A stretch of DNA of 64,000 nucleotides, taken from contig CAUYUJ010022527.1 of the NCBI GenBank assembly GCA_963575745.1, positions 10,001 through 74,000 of the forward strand, read 5' to 3'. The notes beneath the pieces were generated by a model, which did not search any database, was not told the origin of the DNA, and saw only the letters and a list, made by a program, of their open reading frames with translations. A program made the position numbers and the translations under genes. Within the stretch, counting starts at the first letter, position 1, and every line of letters begins with the position of its first letter. This document shows, one piece after another, positions 18,273 through 28,789 of this stretch. The DNA comes from Prorocentrum cordatum (taxonomy: Eukaryota > Sar > Dinophyceae > Prorocentrales > Prorocentraceae).

Positions 18273-19089
18273 TCATTTGGTTTTAAGCGGATGTGTGCCT
18301 CTCGGGGGGGTCTTTGGGCGGCTCCGTAGCCACATAGAGCTGCTTTGGTATGGTCATCGCGCCTCCTGAAGGCATGTTGGAAGCTATGTTAAGCCATCTT
18401 GGGCTATCTTGTGCAAAATTGGGGCCATCTTGGGCTATCTGGGGCCATCTTGGTCCACCTTGGATGCTTTAATCCCTCGCGACCAGGCCCGTCCAGATTC
18501 ATGGAGAGGGGTATTGGGAGTGAGAAGCCTCTTCGCCATTGGAAAGGGGAAGGCTGCAAACACTAACTCGTTTAACCTCCTACGCCGCAAGGCCTGCTGG
18601 GACTTGAGAAATAATAGACGGAATGCGAGGAGGAGAAGGATGATGAGCCACAGATCGGCGGTGAGGGCGAGCAGTCGACATCGCTTGAGACGACCGCGAA
18701 GGCACACAGAAGCAGGGAAGGATGCAGAGGTGAAAGAGTTCGGAGGAGGATGAGAAGGTGGGAGGAGAGAATGACGAAGGGATTGTACAGTCAAGACGGT
18801 GAAATATGGACTACTGTGGGCTCTGGAGGGCCTCCGGTTTTCAGGCCGCTTCTGAGATCTAGGTCGTTGAACTTTCTCGTTGCCAAGGTTCGCCGTGCAA
18901 AATGCGTGTGATCTTAATCCGTAAGGGCTTCGCCCCTTGCCGCCGGCCCCCTCTCTCGGATAATGGGCAATGCAAGAGCGAAAGCATGAGGCCTTGGCGC
19001 CGCCGTGAAGCAGCGTCGGGACTTCACGCGAAGACGGTGAGTAATCGGCAAGACAAATTGAAATTCTGGTGATGTTGTTGAATTCGGTG
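18273..19089. other. gene-free stretch
   Basis: Contains a short CTTGGGCCATCTTGGG patch at 18385-18465 (family R5) and otherwise unassigned sequence. A 10-base match to the start of the dinoflagellate spliced leader at 18323-18332 is judged chance. Confidence 0.35.
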
Positions 19090-19562
19090 TTGTATTTCGA
19101 TGGTTTATGGCTTCGGATACGCGAATCGTGCGTAATTTACGAGGGTGTATGGCTTCGGGCTCGATGTGCATGGCTTCGGAGACGCGGATTTGGTATAGTT
19201 TATCAGGGTGTATGGCTTCGGATACGGTGTATTTTGCGAGGGTGTATGGCTTCGGTGTCGCAAGTATTGTGCATTTACGCAGGTTTATGACTTCGAAGAC
19301 ACGGGCATTGCGTAATTTACGACGGTTTACGGCTTCGGCGACGCGAACACTGCGTGATTTACAAGCGTTTGTGGCTTCGGGGACGCAAGCATTGCATAAG
19401 TTACGAGGGTTTATGGCTTCGTGGACACGAGTATAGTGTATTCTGCTAGGGTTTATGGTTTTGGGGACGCGAGTACGATGTAATTCACGAGGGTCTATGG
19501 CCTCGGGGACGCGAACCTTGTGCAATTTACAGAAAGGTTTATGGCTTCGGAGGCGCGAATAA
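19090..19562 (+). repeat. 12-copy minisatellite, unit ~38-47 bp
   Basis: GTTTATGGCTTCGG, GACGCGA, then ATTG.GTAATTTACGAGG repeats about 12 times with substitutions and length variation. Copies after 19270 carry GTTTATGG; earlier ones carry GTGTATGG. No conserved reading frame. Confidence 0.85.
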
Positions 19563-19784
19563 TTGATTTTTACTTGTCCCACGCCACCCCAGGAATTCAG
19601 GCAATGCGATTCGGGCGTGGTAACTCGGTTCCTTCTCGGCTCCCCCCCTCGCGCGGTCCATCAACAAGGAACAGTAAGCAGCAAGAAACAGAACTGTAAC
19701 AGTGGAAACTGGAAACTGGAACTGGCGCAGGGAAGAGCAAACCTTGGTCCTGCAGCCTGCTTTCCCCGCAAGGGTTCCCGCGGA
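19563..19784. other. unassigned spacer
   Basis: Includes a GGAAACTGGAAACTGGAACTGG run near 19705. No gene and no shared family found. Confidence 0.3.
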
Positions 19785-20935
19785 TTTTATCGCTCCGCTC
19801 ATTCCGCCGGCCCATTTCGCATCAGGGTGTCTGCATGGTGGTTTGCTTGCACCCGTAGAGAAACGGCAGGGTAAGCAGGACAGTCCTCGAGGAGATTTTT
19901 GGAGATGTAGCTTGCACCCTGTTGAAGAGAGCCGGTAGACTGCCCCAGTGGGCGCCAAGACGGCTCAAGAGCGCTCCAGCAGAGTTTGGCGACGGACCTG
20001 GGTTGTGTGTCAGAGTTCTCGTGAGGGCTTTGGGGAGCCTCTGGGGAGCAGTTTTCAGGCCTCTGGGGAGCCTCTTGGGGGCCTCTTGGGGACCGGGCCT
20101 CCTGGGGCCTGTTGGGAGCCTCTTTGGGGGCCTCTTTGGGGACCTCTGGGGGGTCTCTTGGGACCTCCTGTGAGGCTTTTGGCAGAATCTGGGGGCTTCC
20201 TGGGTGCCTCTTGGGGCCGAGAGCTCGACATGTCTCTTCGGGTTTCCCTCTGGGCCCCCTCTTGGGGCCATCCTGGGGCCGTCTTGGAGGCCTCTTGGGC
20301 CGTCTTAGGGCCATCTTGGGCCATTTGGGGACCTTCTTGATGGTGGCTTTTTGGGCCGTCGTGGAGCGATCGTGGGGCCTCTTTGGCCGTCCAGGGCGGT
20401 CGAAAGGCGGTATCGCCAAAACCGTCCGTCTTCGGGGGGCTTCTCGACGTCCTCTTGGAACCCTCCTGGAGCTTCTTGGGACCAATGCGGGCCATCTTGG
20501 AAAGCTCTTGGCCTGAGGCTGTGGGGCGTGCCACCCTTCTGGCGCCTTATTGGGTCGCTCGGGGGGCCCCCGAGGCCGCGCCCAGGAGATCTGGCATCTC
20601 TGACCGGACACGGGTCATTGCTGGGACCTCGCCAAGTTCGGGACGATCGAAATGCGTTCGGAAAGAATGGAAACGATGCCCAACAGCAGTCCTTGTTGAT
20701 TTTAAACAGGCATCGCTGTCCGCGCCGCTGCGGACCATGTTCTTTGAAGACAAAAAGCCGCGTGGCTAACAGCGGCCCTGTCGGTTCGGGACAACAATTT
20801 GTTGTTGGGCATTCCCATTGTTTGTCCGTGCCAATTTGGGGCGTCCGAAGACCTTGCCAGGACCTTGCCGGGACCCTACCGGGACCTTGCCGGGACCTTG
20901 CGGGGGAATTTTTCGTTTGGGGACCCCTAGGGGCC
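19785..20935 (+). mobile_element. CTTGGGGCC-rich element, long copy
   Basis: The left end TCGCTCCGCTCATTCCGCCG with GCCCAT, and the right end GACCTTGCCGGGACC repeats followed by TTTTTCGT.TGGGGACCCC.AGGGG, also bound the 700-bp insertion at 52871-53570. Shared ends in both copies indicate a discrete transposable unit. This copy includes an R4 repeat at 20610-20870. No ORF with known function. Confidence 0.6.
20610..20870 (+). repeat. dispersed repeat R4, copy 2
   Basis: Matches 6770-6990 and 30605-30830: GGACG.TCGAAATGCGT.CGGA, ACAGCGGCC..TGCCGG, CAACAATTTGTTGTTGGGC and CCAATTTGGGGCGTCC. Confidence 0.6.
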
Positions 20936-22052
20936 ACCATGCGCGCGAGAGCTAGACAGATTCTTCAATTCTTATCGGAGATTTTAGCAGGCCTTTGGCC
21001 CCATGGGCGGGCGAGTTCAGCGCTCCCTTTGTAGCACCATGACAGTATCATGATGGATCGGAGTGCTGGAAGGATCATGGCATGGAGCGCCTGAAAGGTT
21101 CGATGGTCATGCTGCAGCGCCGAAAGGTTGGACAAGAGCAGAACACATCAGACAGGATGAAAGACGGCCCATGGGCCCGAAGAGCGGACGAAGGGATCGG
21201 GACTGCCATTGGCGCGCAACCCCAGGGCGGCTTCTCATCGGACGCTGGCAGCCAGCACTTTGAATCGGCCGGCTTTAGATGTCTTTCCGCCGCAGTCGCG
21301 TGCCGCTCCCACTCTCAAACTGTAGTGCCATCTGCGCGGCCCGATGCCTCTGGAGATGTAGAAGTGGGGAGTGATGTCATGCACATGTTGTTGTGTCAGT
21401 GCTCTCCTGTCGTTTCAGAGTCCGTGCCGTCGTGCGCCCTTCAAGCGCGTTGGCGTCCGCCCTCGCTGCTTATCAAACAGTTCCCTGTTGGTCGACATGG
21501 GAGACTGCATTCTAGTGTCCCGACCTACTCCTAGCCTTGGGCACCAGAGAATTCCGAGCACCACGACAGTACCGAAACTGGAGGATTTCCGCGTGTCGGG
21601 CCCTGAGAGGCGGTTTTCGTTCGACGCTTCGCCAGCGTGTCGGGCAGACACTGCTTCGGTGCTCGAAACGCTTTCTGGGATGTGGTCCTGAAGCCTGACG
21701 GGAACATCAGAAGGCTGGTACAGCATGCGACGACCGTGTTGACTCAGGCGGGAAAGAAACACACGGACACAATGCCGACGCCGAGAAACTATGGGAAGAT
21801 TTGGGAAGCGGGAGGGAAGACGAAAACCCAGAACATATGGGAAAACATTGGGAATCCTGTTATTTGTGTGTATTTATTTGTCGGTCCCAGGGCCCCTTCA
21901 TTGCCACGCTTGCGCAACAAGGAGCGCGATGCGATGCGGGCAGCCAGCACTGCCGCTGCAGCAGCGGCGCCGACGGCACCAGCAGCCGCTGCTGTCGGGG
22001 TGGAGGGCGGCGGCGCTCATGGCTCACCGAGCGCGTCCCACTACTGGCAAAG
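20936..22052. other. gene-free stretch with one R6 repeat
   Basis: R6 copy 2 lies at 21545-21690. A GCAGCAGCGGCGCC-like Ala-coding tract lies at 21950-22010. Open frames up to 160 codons show no family. The rest is unassigned. Confidence 0.35.
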
Positions 22053-22196
22053 CAGGGCTGAACCTCAACGGTGTTTTGACGATTTCGTGAGCCGTATTCG
22101 GTTCGATTTCGTTTTGCGGTAAAGGCGGATTGAAAACAAAACGAGGGAAAACGAGAACTAAACGAAAACGAAAAACACCATTGAGGTTCAGCCCTG
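22053..22196. mobile_element. hAT-like MITE, 144 bp
   Basis: The terminal inverted repeats are 25 bases with one mismatch, beginning CAGGGCTGAACCTCAA at the left and its complement at the right (ending TTGAGGTTCAGCCCTG). The flanking 8 bases are TGGCAAAG (22045-22052) and TAGCAAAG (22197-22204), a one-mismatch 8-bp target duplication. CAGGG ends plus an 8-bp duplication are the hAT hallmark. The interior is A-rich (AAACGAAAACG) and has no ORF. Confidence 0.85.
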
Positions 22197-22637
22197 TAGC
22201 AAAGTTCCTATTCGCAAGCGCCCGAACACACATGTTCGCCTCGATGTAATGGATCATATATTCCCGAGGCGGACCCAGACCATTGGCGAGCAGTCACTTT
22301 GCGAGCAGTGGAAGGCGCTTGTCTAATGGCGGACGTGGCAACGGGGGTCGAGCCAGGCGCGCCTGCCAGCAGCTCTGGCGCCGCACGGCCAGAGGAAGAT
22401 ACCGCCGGATCAGTGACAGGACCTCCTTCTCGGCCCATGGCCCACCCAGGTGGCGCCGCCGGTCCGCCAGCGCAAGGCGTCGATATTGATGGTCCTCAGG
22501 AGACGTGTTAGCCCCGTGTGTCTGTGTGTGTGTGTTGCCCCGCTGGGCCGTTGTCGGCCAGGCAAGCACCGCCAGCGCCGCACGGAAGGGCTTCGGTGGA
22601 CCAGCACACGTTGGCGCGTTAGCACGCGTTCTGAGAG

Positions 22638-22830
22638 GATCCTCGGCGAGCGTGGGGGAGGGTTGCTTGTGCCCCCAGCGCGGCGGGAGCTGCGCCAACC
22701 CAGCCAGTTTCGCGCGACATCTCACGGTGGCCCACGAGGGGGCGATCATGGGCGAGACCATGGCGGGGCATTTGCGCGCCCTCGAGCGCGGGGTCTGCGT
22801 CGAAGATTCCTGCCGCCGCATACGTAAGAC
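22638..22830 (+). pseudogene. zinc-finger region of the non-LTR element
   Basis: Frame 2 reads GCLCPQRGGSCANPASFARH, then LTVAHEGAIMG, and later RGVCVEDSCRR. A C-x2-10-C...H-x4-H spacing is visible, as in the finger upstream of RT in dinoflagellate LINE-like elements. One or more ligands may be lost. It is inferred to bind RNA or DNA. Confidence 0.45.
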
Positions 22831-23608
22831 TGGCACGGGCGCGTGCCGCCGGCGTGGTCCGTCGCGGTCCCTGCGGGCAGAGCGGGCCGGAGACACAGTG
22901 CCAGGGCGGGCGTGGCGTCCTGCTTCGAAGGACCCCAGCGGTGGCCCCGAACGCGCAGCATCCCGCCGTCGCGGCCGCTGACCCGCCTGGCACCGCGACT
23001 GCGCGGGAACCAGCTCTTTCTGAAGGCTGGGTCGGGCGCGTGCGGCGTTGCTGCACGGGCGTGGAGGGCCATCGAGGAGGGTCGCACCAAGCTGCTTTCC
23101 GCTGGCATCCCGGAGGTGGCGCACGTTGCCCGCGAGGTAGGAAAGCGGGTCGGCTTATGGGAGAGGGGACCTCGAAGGCTTGTCCGCCGGGTCGAGCTGC
23201 ATGTTGCGACGGGGTCCCAGCGTCGTCGGCGGGGTCGGCCCTCATACGACAGCGGGGTGCAGAAGATCGACGAGACCCAGCGTGCGGTCGTCGTCAAGAT
23301 GGCGCAGGAGGGGGCCTTTCGCAAAGCCATCCAGGCGATACTCGGGGACGGCTCCCCCAGTGACGCCGGCAAGTCCTGGAGGTCCGGTTCGGTGCGCTAA
23401 CACTTGCAGCGCAGGGTCTTTCCGGTTCAGGCCCGAGCATCTGGCTGAGCTTTGGGCGTGAGGCGGCGGCGCGTGGGCAACGGCCTGATGTGGGCGCTGC
23501 GCCGGATGCTGTTTCGCATCGGGGGGGGCGCCCCCAGAGGAGGGCCGATGGATCACAAGGGGCCGCGCGATTCTCCTGAACAAGACAGGAGGGTCGTAGC
23601 CACGGCCC

Positions 23609-24300
23609 ATGAAGATCGGCGAGGTGCTGCGTGCGGCGGCGGCGAAGCGATTGATGCATCGCCACGTGGCCCAGCTGCGTAGCGAGGTGGACCACCTCGC
23701 AGCTGCGCCTGTCGCACCAGGTGCGACAGGCGCAGTGGGGCCTCGGGATCCCTGGCGCCACCGAGGCGCTTGCTCTTTGGAGGGTTCTGGTCGACGAGTC
23801 CGCCAAGAGCGGCGACGCGCAGGTGATGGTGGTGGCCGACGTGGACTTGCAGAATTCCTTCAACTCGGTCGAGCGACAGTCGGTCCGGAGAGGGCTCAAC
23901 CGTCTCCTGCCCGAGGAAGCCCCCATCTGCGAATGGGAGCACAAGGAGCCTGGCATTACCGAGTTGGTCGATGGCACCGAGGTCGTTTTTGACCGGTGCA
24001 GCGAGCAACAGGAGAAGCCGGGAGGCCTGGAGGCCGTCGGTCCTCTGGCTGGCGCCCGCGAGCAGGCCCACGCCAATTCGGGACTCGCTCTCTCCGATGG
24101 CGTCCAGGACGCGTGGCACGTCAACGACGGCGTCGTCGTGTGCAGCCACCCGCTCTTTCACGATTCGCTCGTGGCCCTGGGCCGCGAGCTGGGCGCCATC
24201 GGTGTTAGCCGCGGCCGCGGGGAGGGGTTGAAGCGCGCCGCGAAGCTGGTTGGCCCCCTCGGTTGCGAGGTTACTTTCGCAGGCTGGGAAACGCGATGCG
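23609..24300 (+). pseudogene. reverse transcriptase fragment of the non-LTR element
   Basis: Frame 2 reads MKIGEVLRAAAAKRLMHRHV, then shifts near 23705 to frame 3: WGLGIPGATEALALWRVL, VVADVDLQNSFNSVERQ (motif A with Asp), and EQQEKPGGLEAVGPL in place of the usual GVQQGDPLGPLL. The catalytic box is WHVNDGVVV at about 24114-24140, so the Y-x-D-D aspartate pair is now Asn-Asp. With the broken frame, this shows an inactive RT. It ends in EVTFAGWETRC. Confidence 0.7.
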
Positions 24301-24547
24301 CGGGGACTCTTGCAAGGCGCTGCCAACCAACGCGCCGAACGAATGTTCTGGCACGGTGGCCAGCGGCGCGGGCGAGAACGGCGGGGCGACGGAGGGCCGC
24401 CCCTCCTTCCGCGGCGCCATAATCAAGGTGCGCGCGCAGCGGAGCGGCATCGGCGCCTTGCAATGCCCCGTCGCCGAGGTCATTCTGTTCAGTCGCTGCG
24501 CCGACGTCTCGTCCTGACTTACTGGCTCCGCTTCCCGCGGCGACCGC

Positions 24548-25072
24548 GTGCGGGAGGACACGCTGCAGGGGCACGACGCAAGCACCAAGGCGTCCCTCGA
24601 ATGCGCCTTGGGCGGCGCCCTGCCCGACGCTGCCTGGTGGGAGGCCTCCGCGGGCGCCGCTCACGGGGCGCTCGTGCTCCGAGCTGCTGACGAGACGGCG
24701 CTGCTGGCTTTCCTCGGCTCTCGGGCGGCCTGTCGACCTCTCGTCGAGTTCTTCCTGCAGAGGACCGCTGCCGCGCGCCTCTGCGACGCCGACGTGCTCC
24801 TGGGGCGCTGTGACCAGGGGGCCAGTGACGTGTTGGCGAGGTTCGCTGCGTCTTTGTCGTTCGACAGAGATGACGAGGTGCGGGGGAGTTTCCTCGATCG
24901 AGGGCATGCAGGAAGCCCGGGATCAACTCGCGCGCGACGAGGGCATGCGGGAAGCCCGGGATCGAGGGCACGCGGGAAGCCCAGGTCGGGCGCCGACGAG
25001 CAGCGGCATCGCTTCACGCTCGGCGCGAGGGTCTTGGACGCCGTCGGCGCTGAGGGTCTTAAGCGCCCCTAG
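24548..25072 (+). pseudogene. post-RT region of the non-LTR element
   Basis: Frame 2 contains ASLECALGGALPDAAWWEAS, then GALVLRAADETALLAFLGSR and AACRPLVEF, the conserved block after RT in these elements. Near 24895-24985 there is a small GAGGGCATGCAGGAAGCCCGG-like triplication (three copies, about 39-bp spacing) that encodes HAGSPGS repeats. The frame ends TAG 25070-25072, where a repeat has inserted. Confidence 0.6.
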
Positions 25073-25079
25073 TCAGCGC

Positions 25080-25345
25080 GTGGGGGGGAGACTTCCCAGA
25101 CGCACCCCTGCTTCTTAGACGGCGCGGGCTTCGTGTATATATGTATATGTAGGGCCGCTGCCTTTAAAGAAGCAGTCTCCTTGTAAGAATCCTTCTCCCC
25201 TCCTCCTACCCCCCTCCTGCGCGCCGCCAGCCCAGGGCCGCCGCTCGGGGCCCGCGGGCCAGGGGCGTCTGATGGCCATCGCCGACGCTGGCACCGACCA
25301 CAGCCGGATGCACTGAGGCGAGGCGCGTTCGTCTTGGCGCCGCCA
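25080..25345 (+). repeat. family R1 insertion inside the non-LTR element
   Basis: TTCTTAGACGGCGCGGGC, TATATGTAGGGCCGCTGCC, AAAGAAGC, CCTTCTCCCCTCCTCC and CTGCGCGCCGCCAGC match the R1 copies at 30.5-31.0 and 39.86 kb. It sits between two collinear parts of the retroelement, so it arrived later. Confidence 0.65.
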
Positions 25346-25362
25346 GCCCCCGAACCCATGCT

Positions 25363-25902
25363 GTGCACTTCTTGGACGCAGCCCGAGCCCACGTCTCAAC
25401 TTGCTGCGCCGGGGAGGCGGCGGTCGGCCACAATTCGGTCGAGGAGGAATTGTACCGCTTCGGCGTGATGGGCGATCTTCGTAGCGAGCTGGAGCCGGAG
25501 AGCCACGCTCGCTCACGTCCATTCGACGGACCTGCAGACGTGCTTACCGCTGCCGCTGGCCGCCTGTCGGCATTGGACGTGGGAGCTACGAGTTTCGCCA
25601 CCACGCTTGCGCCAAGCGGTGATGCTGCCGACTCTATGTGGCAGCGGAGAGCCTGGGAACGGGAGGGCGCGCGCGTCGAGCTCGAGGAGCTCGGGTTCGT
25701 CTACATCCCAGCAGTGTGGACGAACCAAAGACGCCCGCACCCGCACGGCGGCGGCTGCCGCGCAGGCGATTGCCCGGGCCGCAACGCGGCGCCGCGCAGG
25801 CGCCGCCCGCGCGATGGATGGAACGCTGCGGGAGCGGATCGGCGCGGCGCTGGCCCGGCGGATCGCGCGCATGAGTTTGGCCACCGTTGCCTGGCACGAT
25901 GA
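25363..25902 (+). pseudogene. C-terminal, probable restriction-like endonuclease domain of the non-LTR element
   Basis: Frame 1 reads GPADVLTAAAGRLSALDVGA then TSFATTLAPSGDA, and VELEELGFVYIPAVWTNQ followed by RRPHPHGG. In relatives this region has an R-PADV...ALDVGV...Y-x-PLV...G-R-HP pattern. That pattern resembles a PD-(D/E)xK fold and would be the integration endonuclease; this assignment is inference. The C-terminus is Arg/Ala-rich and ends at 25902. Confidence 0.5.
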
Positions 25903-26059
25903 GGGCGCCGCCGAGCCAGGAACGTGTGTTTGAAACTGGCGCGAATCTGCAGCTTTCGACGTCACTGCCGACGCGGTGTTCGGGCGTCCGCGGCGCTTGG
26001 AAAGCCTGGCGGGTGAACGGACGCTGCAAGTAGCAGGCGTGTCCTTCCCCGCCACATCC

Positions 26060-26235
26060 CGTCTCCCCTTCCTTTCCATTCCTGCTTCTCCTCCTCCTCC
26101 TCCTCCTCCTTCTCGTCATCCTCCTCCTCCTCCTCCTCCTCGTCCTCCCCCTCCTCATACTCCTCGTTCTCCTCCTCTTCCTCCTCCTCCTCCTCCTCGT
26201 TTTCGTCCTGCTCCTCCTCCTTCTCCCCCCCTTTC
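26060..26235. repeat. TCC microsatellite
   Basis: (TCC)n with CGT and CAT variants, about 170 bases. Proline or glutamate frames are artefacts. Confidence 0.95.
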
Positions 26236-26340
26236 TTGGGCCCGCGGGATGCCAACCGACGTGTATGTTCGATGGCCGGAGCCCCCTTCTGGGTTGTCAA
26301 GGTCCGCGGGCGGACGGTGGTGCATCTCTAAGCACGCGTA

Positions 26341-26930
26341 GGGGGCATCAGTGGACGTTGCGACTTTTATAGGGAAGGCTTGTGGTTTGCCGAACGCCCC
26401 TTGTGGCCATAAACGCTGACGGTGTACAAAGTCCCGCGTGGGGCTATGTCAACCCATGGACGAATTGTGGGGAACGACGCACGTATGTGTTCATGAGCCA
26501 TCGTGTCCCGCGCTTGACCCAAGCAAATTGGGCGTACAGGGTCGCGCCATACACTGCCCATCCAGCAGTCAGTGGGAGATACCCAAATTCGTTCATGTCA
26601 AGGATTGGCTTGACGTTGATTGTAAGGATCCTGTCTAATGGGAAAGATGAAACGATAGTCTGCATGTCGGTCTGGATTTCTCGGGCATGGAGCAGCGGTC
26701 GCAATGTACTGTCGTTGGAGTCGCCAGCGCATGTGAGCTTGCAGCTCAGCGTCGGTACGACTTGTGGTTTGTTCATGGCGCTGTTTGTGATTCGTCGCGC
26801 TTGAAAGAAGGTACGGTGTAACATTGGGTTTCGATATGACAGGCCCGTTGGGCATTTCCAGGCGAGTTGTACCTCAGGAGAATCAAGAAGGTATGACAAG
26901 ACGGAATAGTGACGAGGAGTGAACAGGACG
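26341..26930. other. gene-free, repeat-poor stretch
   Basis: One of the few blocks with no repeat of this window. An open frame of 141 codons on + (26382-26804) and one of 152 on - (26444-26899) overlap; neither shows a family. Confidence 0.35.
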
Positions 26931-27436
26931 ATGGATGACGGTGGTGATGCTAGCGATGATGATGGTGTTTGGAGCGATAACGATGATTATGATGATGGTG
27001 ATAATGATGTGGATGTTGATGTTGACGTTGTTGTTGAGGGTAGCAGTTACGTTAATGATGACAATGTTGTTGCTGTTGTTGATGATAATGCGGCTGACGA
27101 TTATAATGAGGAGGATGCTGTTGATTATGATTGTAATGATGATGATGGTGGCGATGATGATGATGATTGCTACATGGTGATGGCGATGATGATGGTGATG
27201 ATCACGGTGCTCATTGTGATGATGCTGGTGCTGATTGTGATGATGATGGTGATGATGATGCTTAGGATGATGTTGGTGACGAGGATGATACTGATGACGA
27301 TGATGATGGTTATGCTGCACATCATGATGACGATGATTATGATGACGATGATGACGATGATGTTGGTGATGCTGATGTTGACGCTGATGATGATGCTGAT
27401 GCTGATGATGCTGCAGGTGATCATGATGATGATAAC

Positions 27437-27494
<58 letters not shown>

Positions 27495-27897
27495 GTGATG
27501 GTGATGGTGATGGTGATGGTGATGATGATGATGATGATGCTGCTGCTGATGATCATGATGATGATGATGATGATGATGATGATGCTGCTGCTGATGATGA
27601 TGATGATGGATAGGATTCCGATTCTGATGTTGGTTATGCTGATGACGATGATGATGTTGCTGTTGACGATGACGATGATGACGATGACGATGACGATGAT
27701 GATGATGACGATGATGATGCTGATGATGATGATGATGATGATGATGATGCTGATCATGATGCTGATGATGCTGATGATGCTGCTGCTGGTGATGATGAGT
27801 ATTATGATGATTATGATGCGGATGGTGGTGATGATGATACTGATACTGATACTGATACTGATACTGATACTGATACTGATACTGATGATGATTAGGA
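26931..27897. repeat. ~1-kb GAT trinucleotide microsatellite with a terminal GATACT hexamer tract
   Basis: Imperfect (GAT)n with GAC, GCT and GTT variants, pure at 27430-27495 and 27720-27750. It ends in about nine copies of GATACT (27836-27890). ORFs of 363-370 codons in both strands are repeat artefacts. Confidence 0.95.
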
Positions 27898-27997
27898 GGA
27901 GGAGGATGAGGATGGTCGGACGCATAATGAGGGGGTGGGGGGAGGGACTTGCAGCATTCAGACCTAAGGGGGCAAGGGAGCGGCCGAGTAGACACTT

Positions 27998-28517
27998 CAT
28001 GGGCACATAAATATTGCTAAGCTATCAGCAGGTTATATCAGTTGCGCCCCTGTACGGTCTGTGTTTCTCCGAAGGAAATCTGCATAAACATGTTTTCGGA
28101 GGGCCACGTTGTTTGTTAGTTGAGTTGGCGCCGGACACCCGTCCCCTGTCGCGCGAAGCGCGCCAGAAGCGGCTCCGGAGGCCATGTCAGGGGGGCCCAA
28201 CGGTGACCCAATAATTCCGCGTGGACCTTCGAAAGGTCATGCATATGCCGTATGATCGCTGTCACGAGGGGATGGGGCGGAGGGGCGCTGATCACCCCGC
28301 TGCATAAACCTCTTAGCGCTCCTGGAGCGAGGTAGGCCCACAGGAATGCTCAACGTGCAAGTGCGACCTTTGACCCTCGCGAGCCCCAGCGAGTGACTGG
28401 AGCTTGCTGGGACATGCCTGCTCGCGTGGTTGCGGAGCCTGAGAAAAGACCAGCTGGCCGACACGAAGGATGGGGGAAGCAAGCGGGGGAGCAGGCAAGG
28501 AGGAGGAGGGGAACAAT
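27998..28517. other. gene-free stretch
   Basis: No recognised gene. A GCGCGAAGCGCGCC near-palindrome lies at 28149-28162. The rest is unassigned. Confidence 0.3.
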
Positions 28518-28715
28518 GGTCAGGCGATCGCAAACGTGGATCAAGGAAGGGGGCGTGGATTAGCGACGGGTCTCGTTTTCATGGGAATCGCGGGTTTCCG
28601 CCGCCGATCGAGACGGTATCGGCCCCATTTTGGGGAGGGCACATTCTCCGATCCACGGATTTGGCGACTGCGCGCCAAAGCCATGGATCGCCAATCCATG
28701 TTTGCGCGCCCCCGA
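28518..28715. mobile_element. single-unit copy of the foldback element ancestral to the 91-bp satellite (family F3)
   Basis: Starts GGCGATCGCAAACGTGGAT and carries one satellite-type unit (GGGCGTGGATTAGCGACGGG, CGTTTTCATGGGAATCGCGG). It continues with TTTCCGCCGCCGA.CGAG and ends CCATGGATCGCCAATCCATG then TTTGCGCGCC. The ends are inverted repeats (GGCG..CGCAAAC.TGGAT). The 3' 120 bases match 59250-59372, the tail of the satellite array. Confidence 0.8.
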
Positions 28716-28735
28716 AATGGAGAGGGGGGGTGAGA

Positions 28736-28737
<2 letters not shown>

Positions 28738-28766
<29 letters not shown>

Positions 28767-28785
28767 GGAGGAAGAGGAGTGGGGG
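28738..28785. repeat. GGA microsatellite
   Basis: (GAG)n, about 45 bases, directly after the F3 element. Confidence 0.9.
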
Positions 28786-28789
28786 AGCC

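Larger units (their letters stand above)
22505..25902 (+). mobile_element. decayed non-LTR retroelement (zinc finger - RT - C-terminal - endonuclease-like)
   Basis: Collinear fragments of one polyprotein lie in five shifting frames. They are a Cys/His finger region (frame 2, 22640-22830), a linker (frame 1, to 23400), the RT (frames 2 then 3, 23609-24300), the post-RT region (frame 2, 24548-25072) and a C-terminal domain (frame 1, 25540-25900). The order matches the abundant dinoflagellate LINE-like polyprotein. A dispersed repeat inserted at about 25080-25345. The element is dead. Confidence 0.7.

Noticed and set aside
18323-18332. TCCGTAGCCA match to the start of the spliced leader
   Set aside because: Only 10 bases match and the rest diverges; one such match in 64 kb on two strands is not surprising.
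26883-28010. ORFs of 363-370 codons (poly Met/Asp and poly His) over the GAT tract
   Set aside because: They are phase readings of a trinucleotide repeat with no conserved flanking domain.
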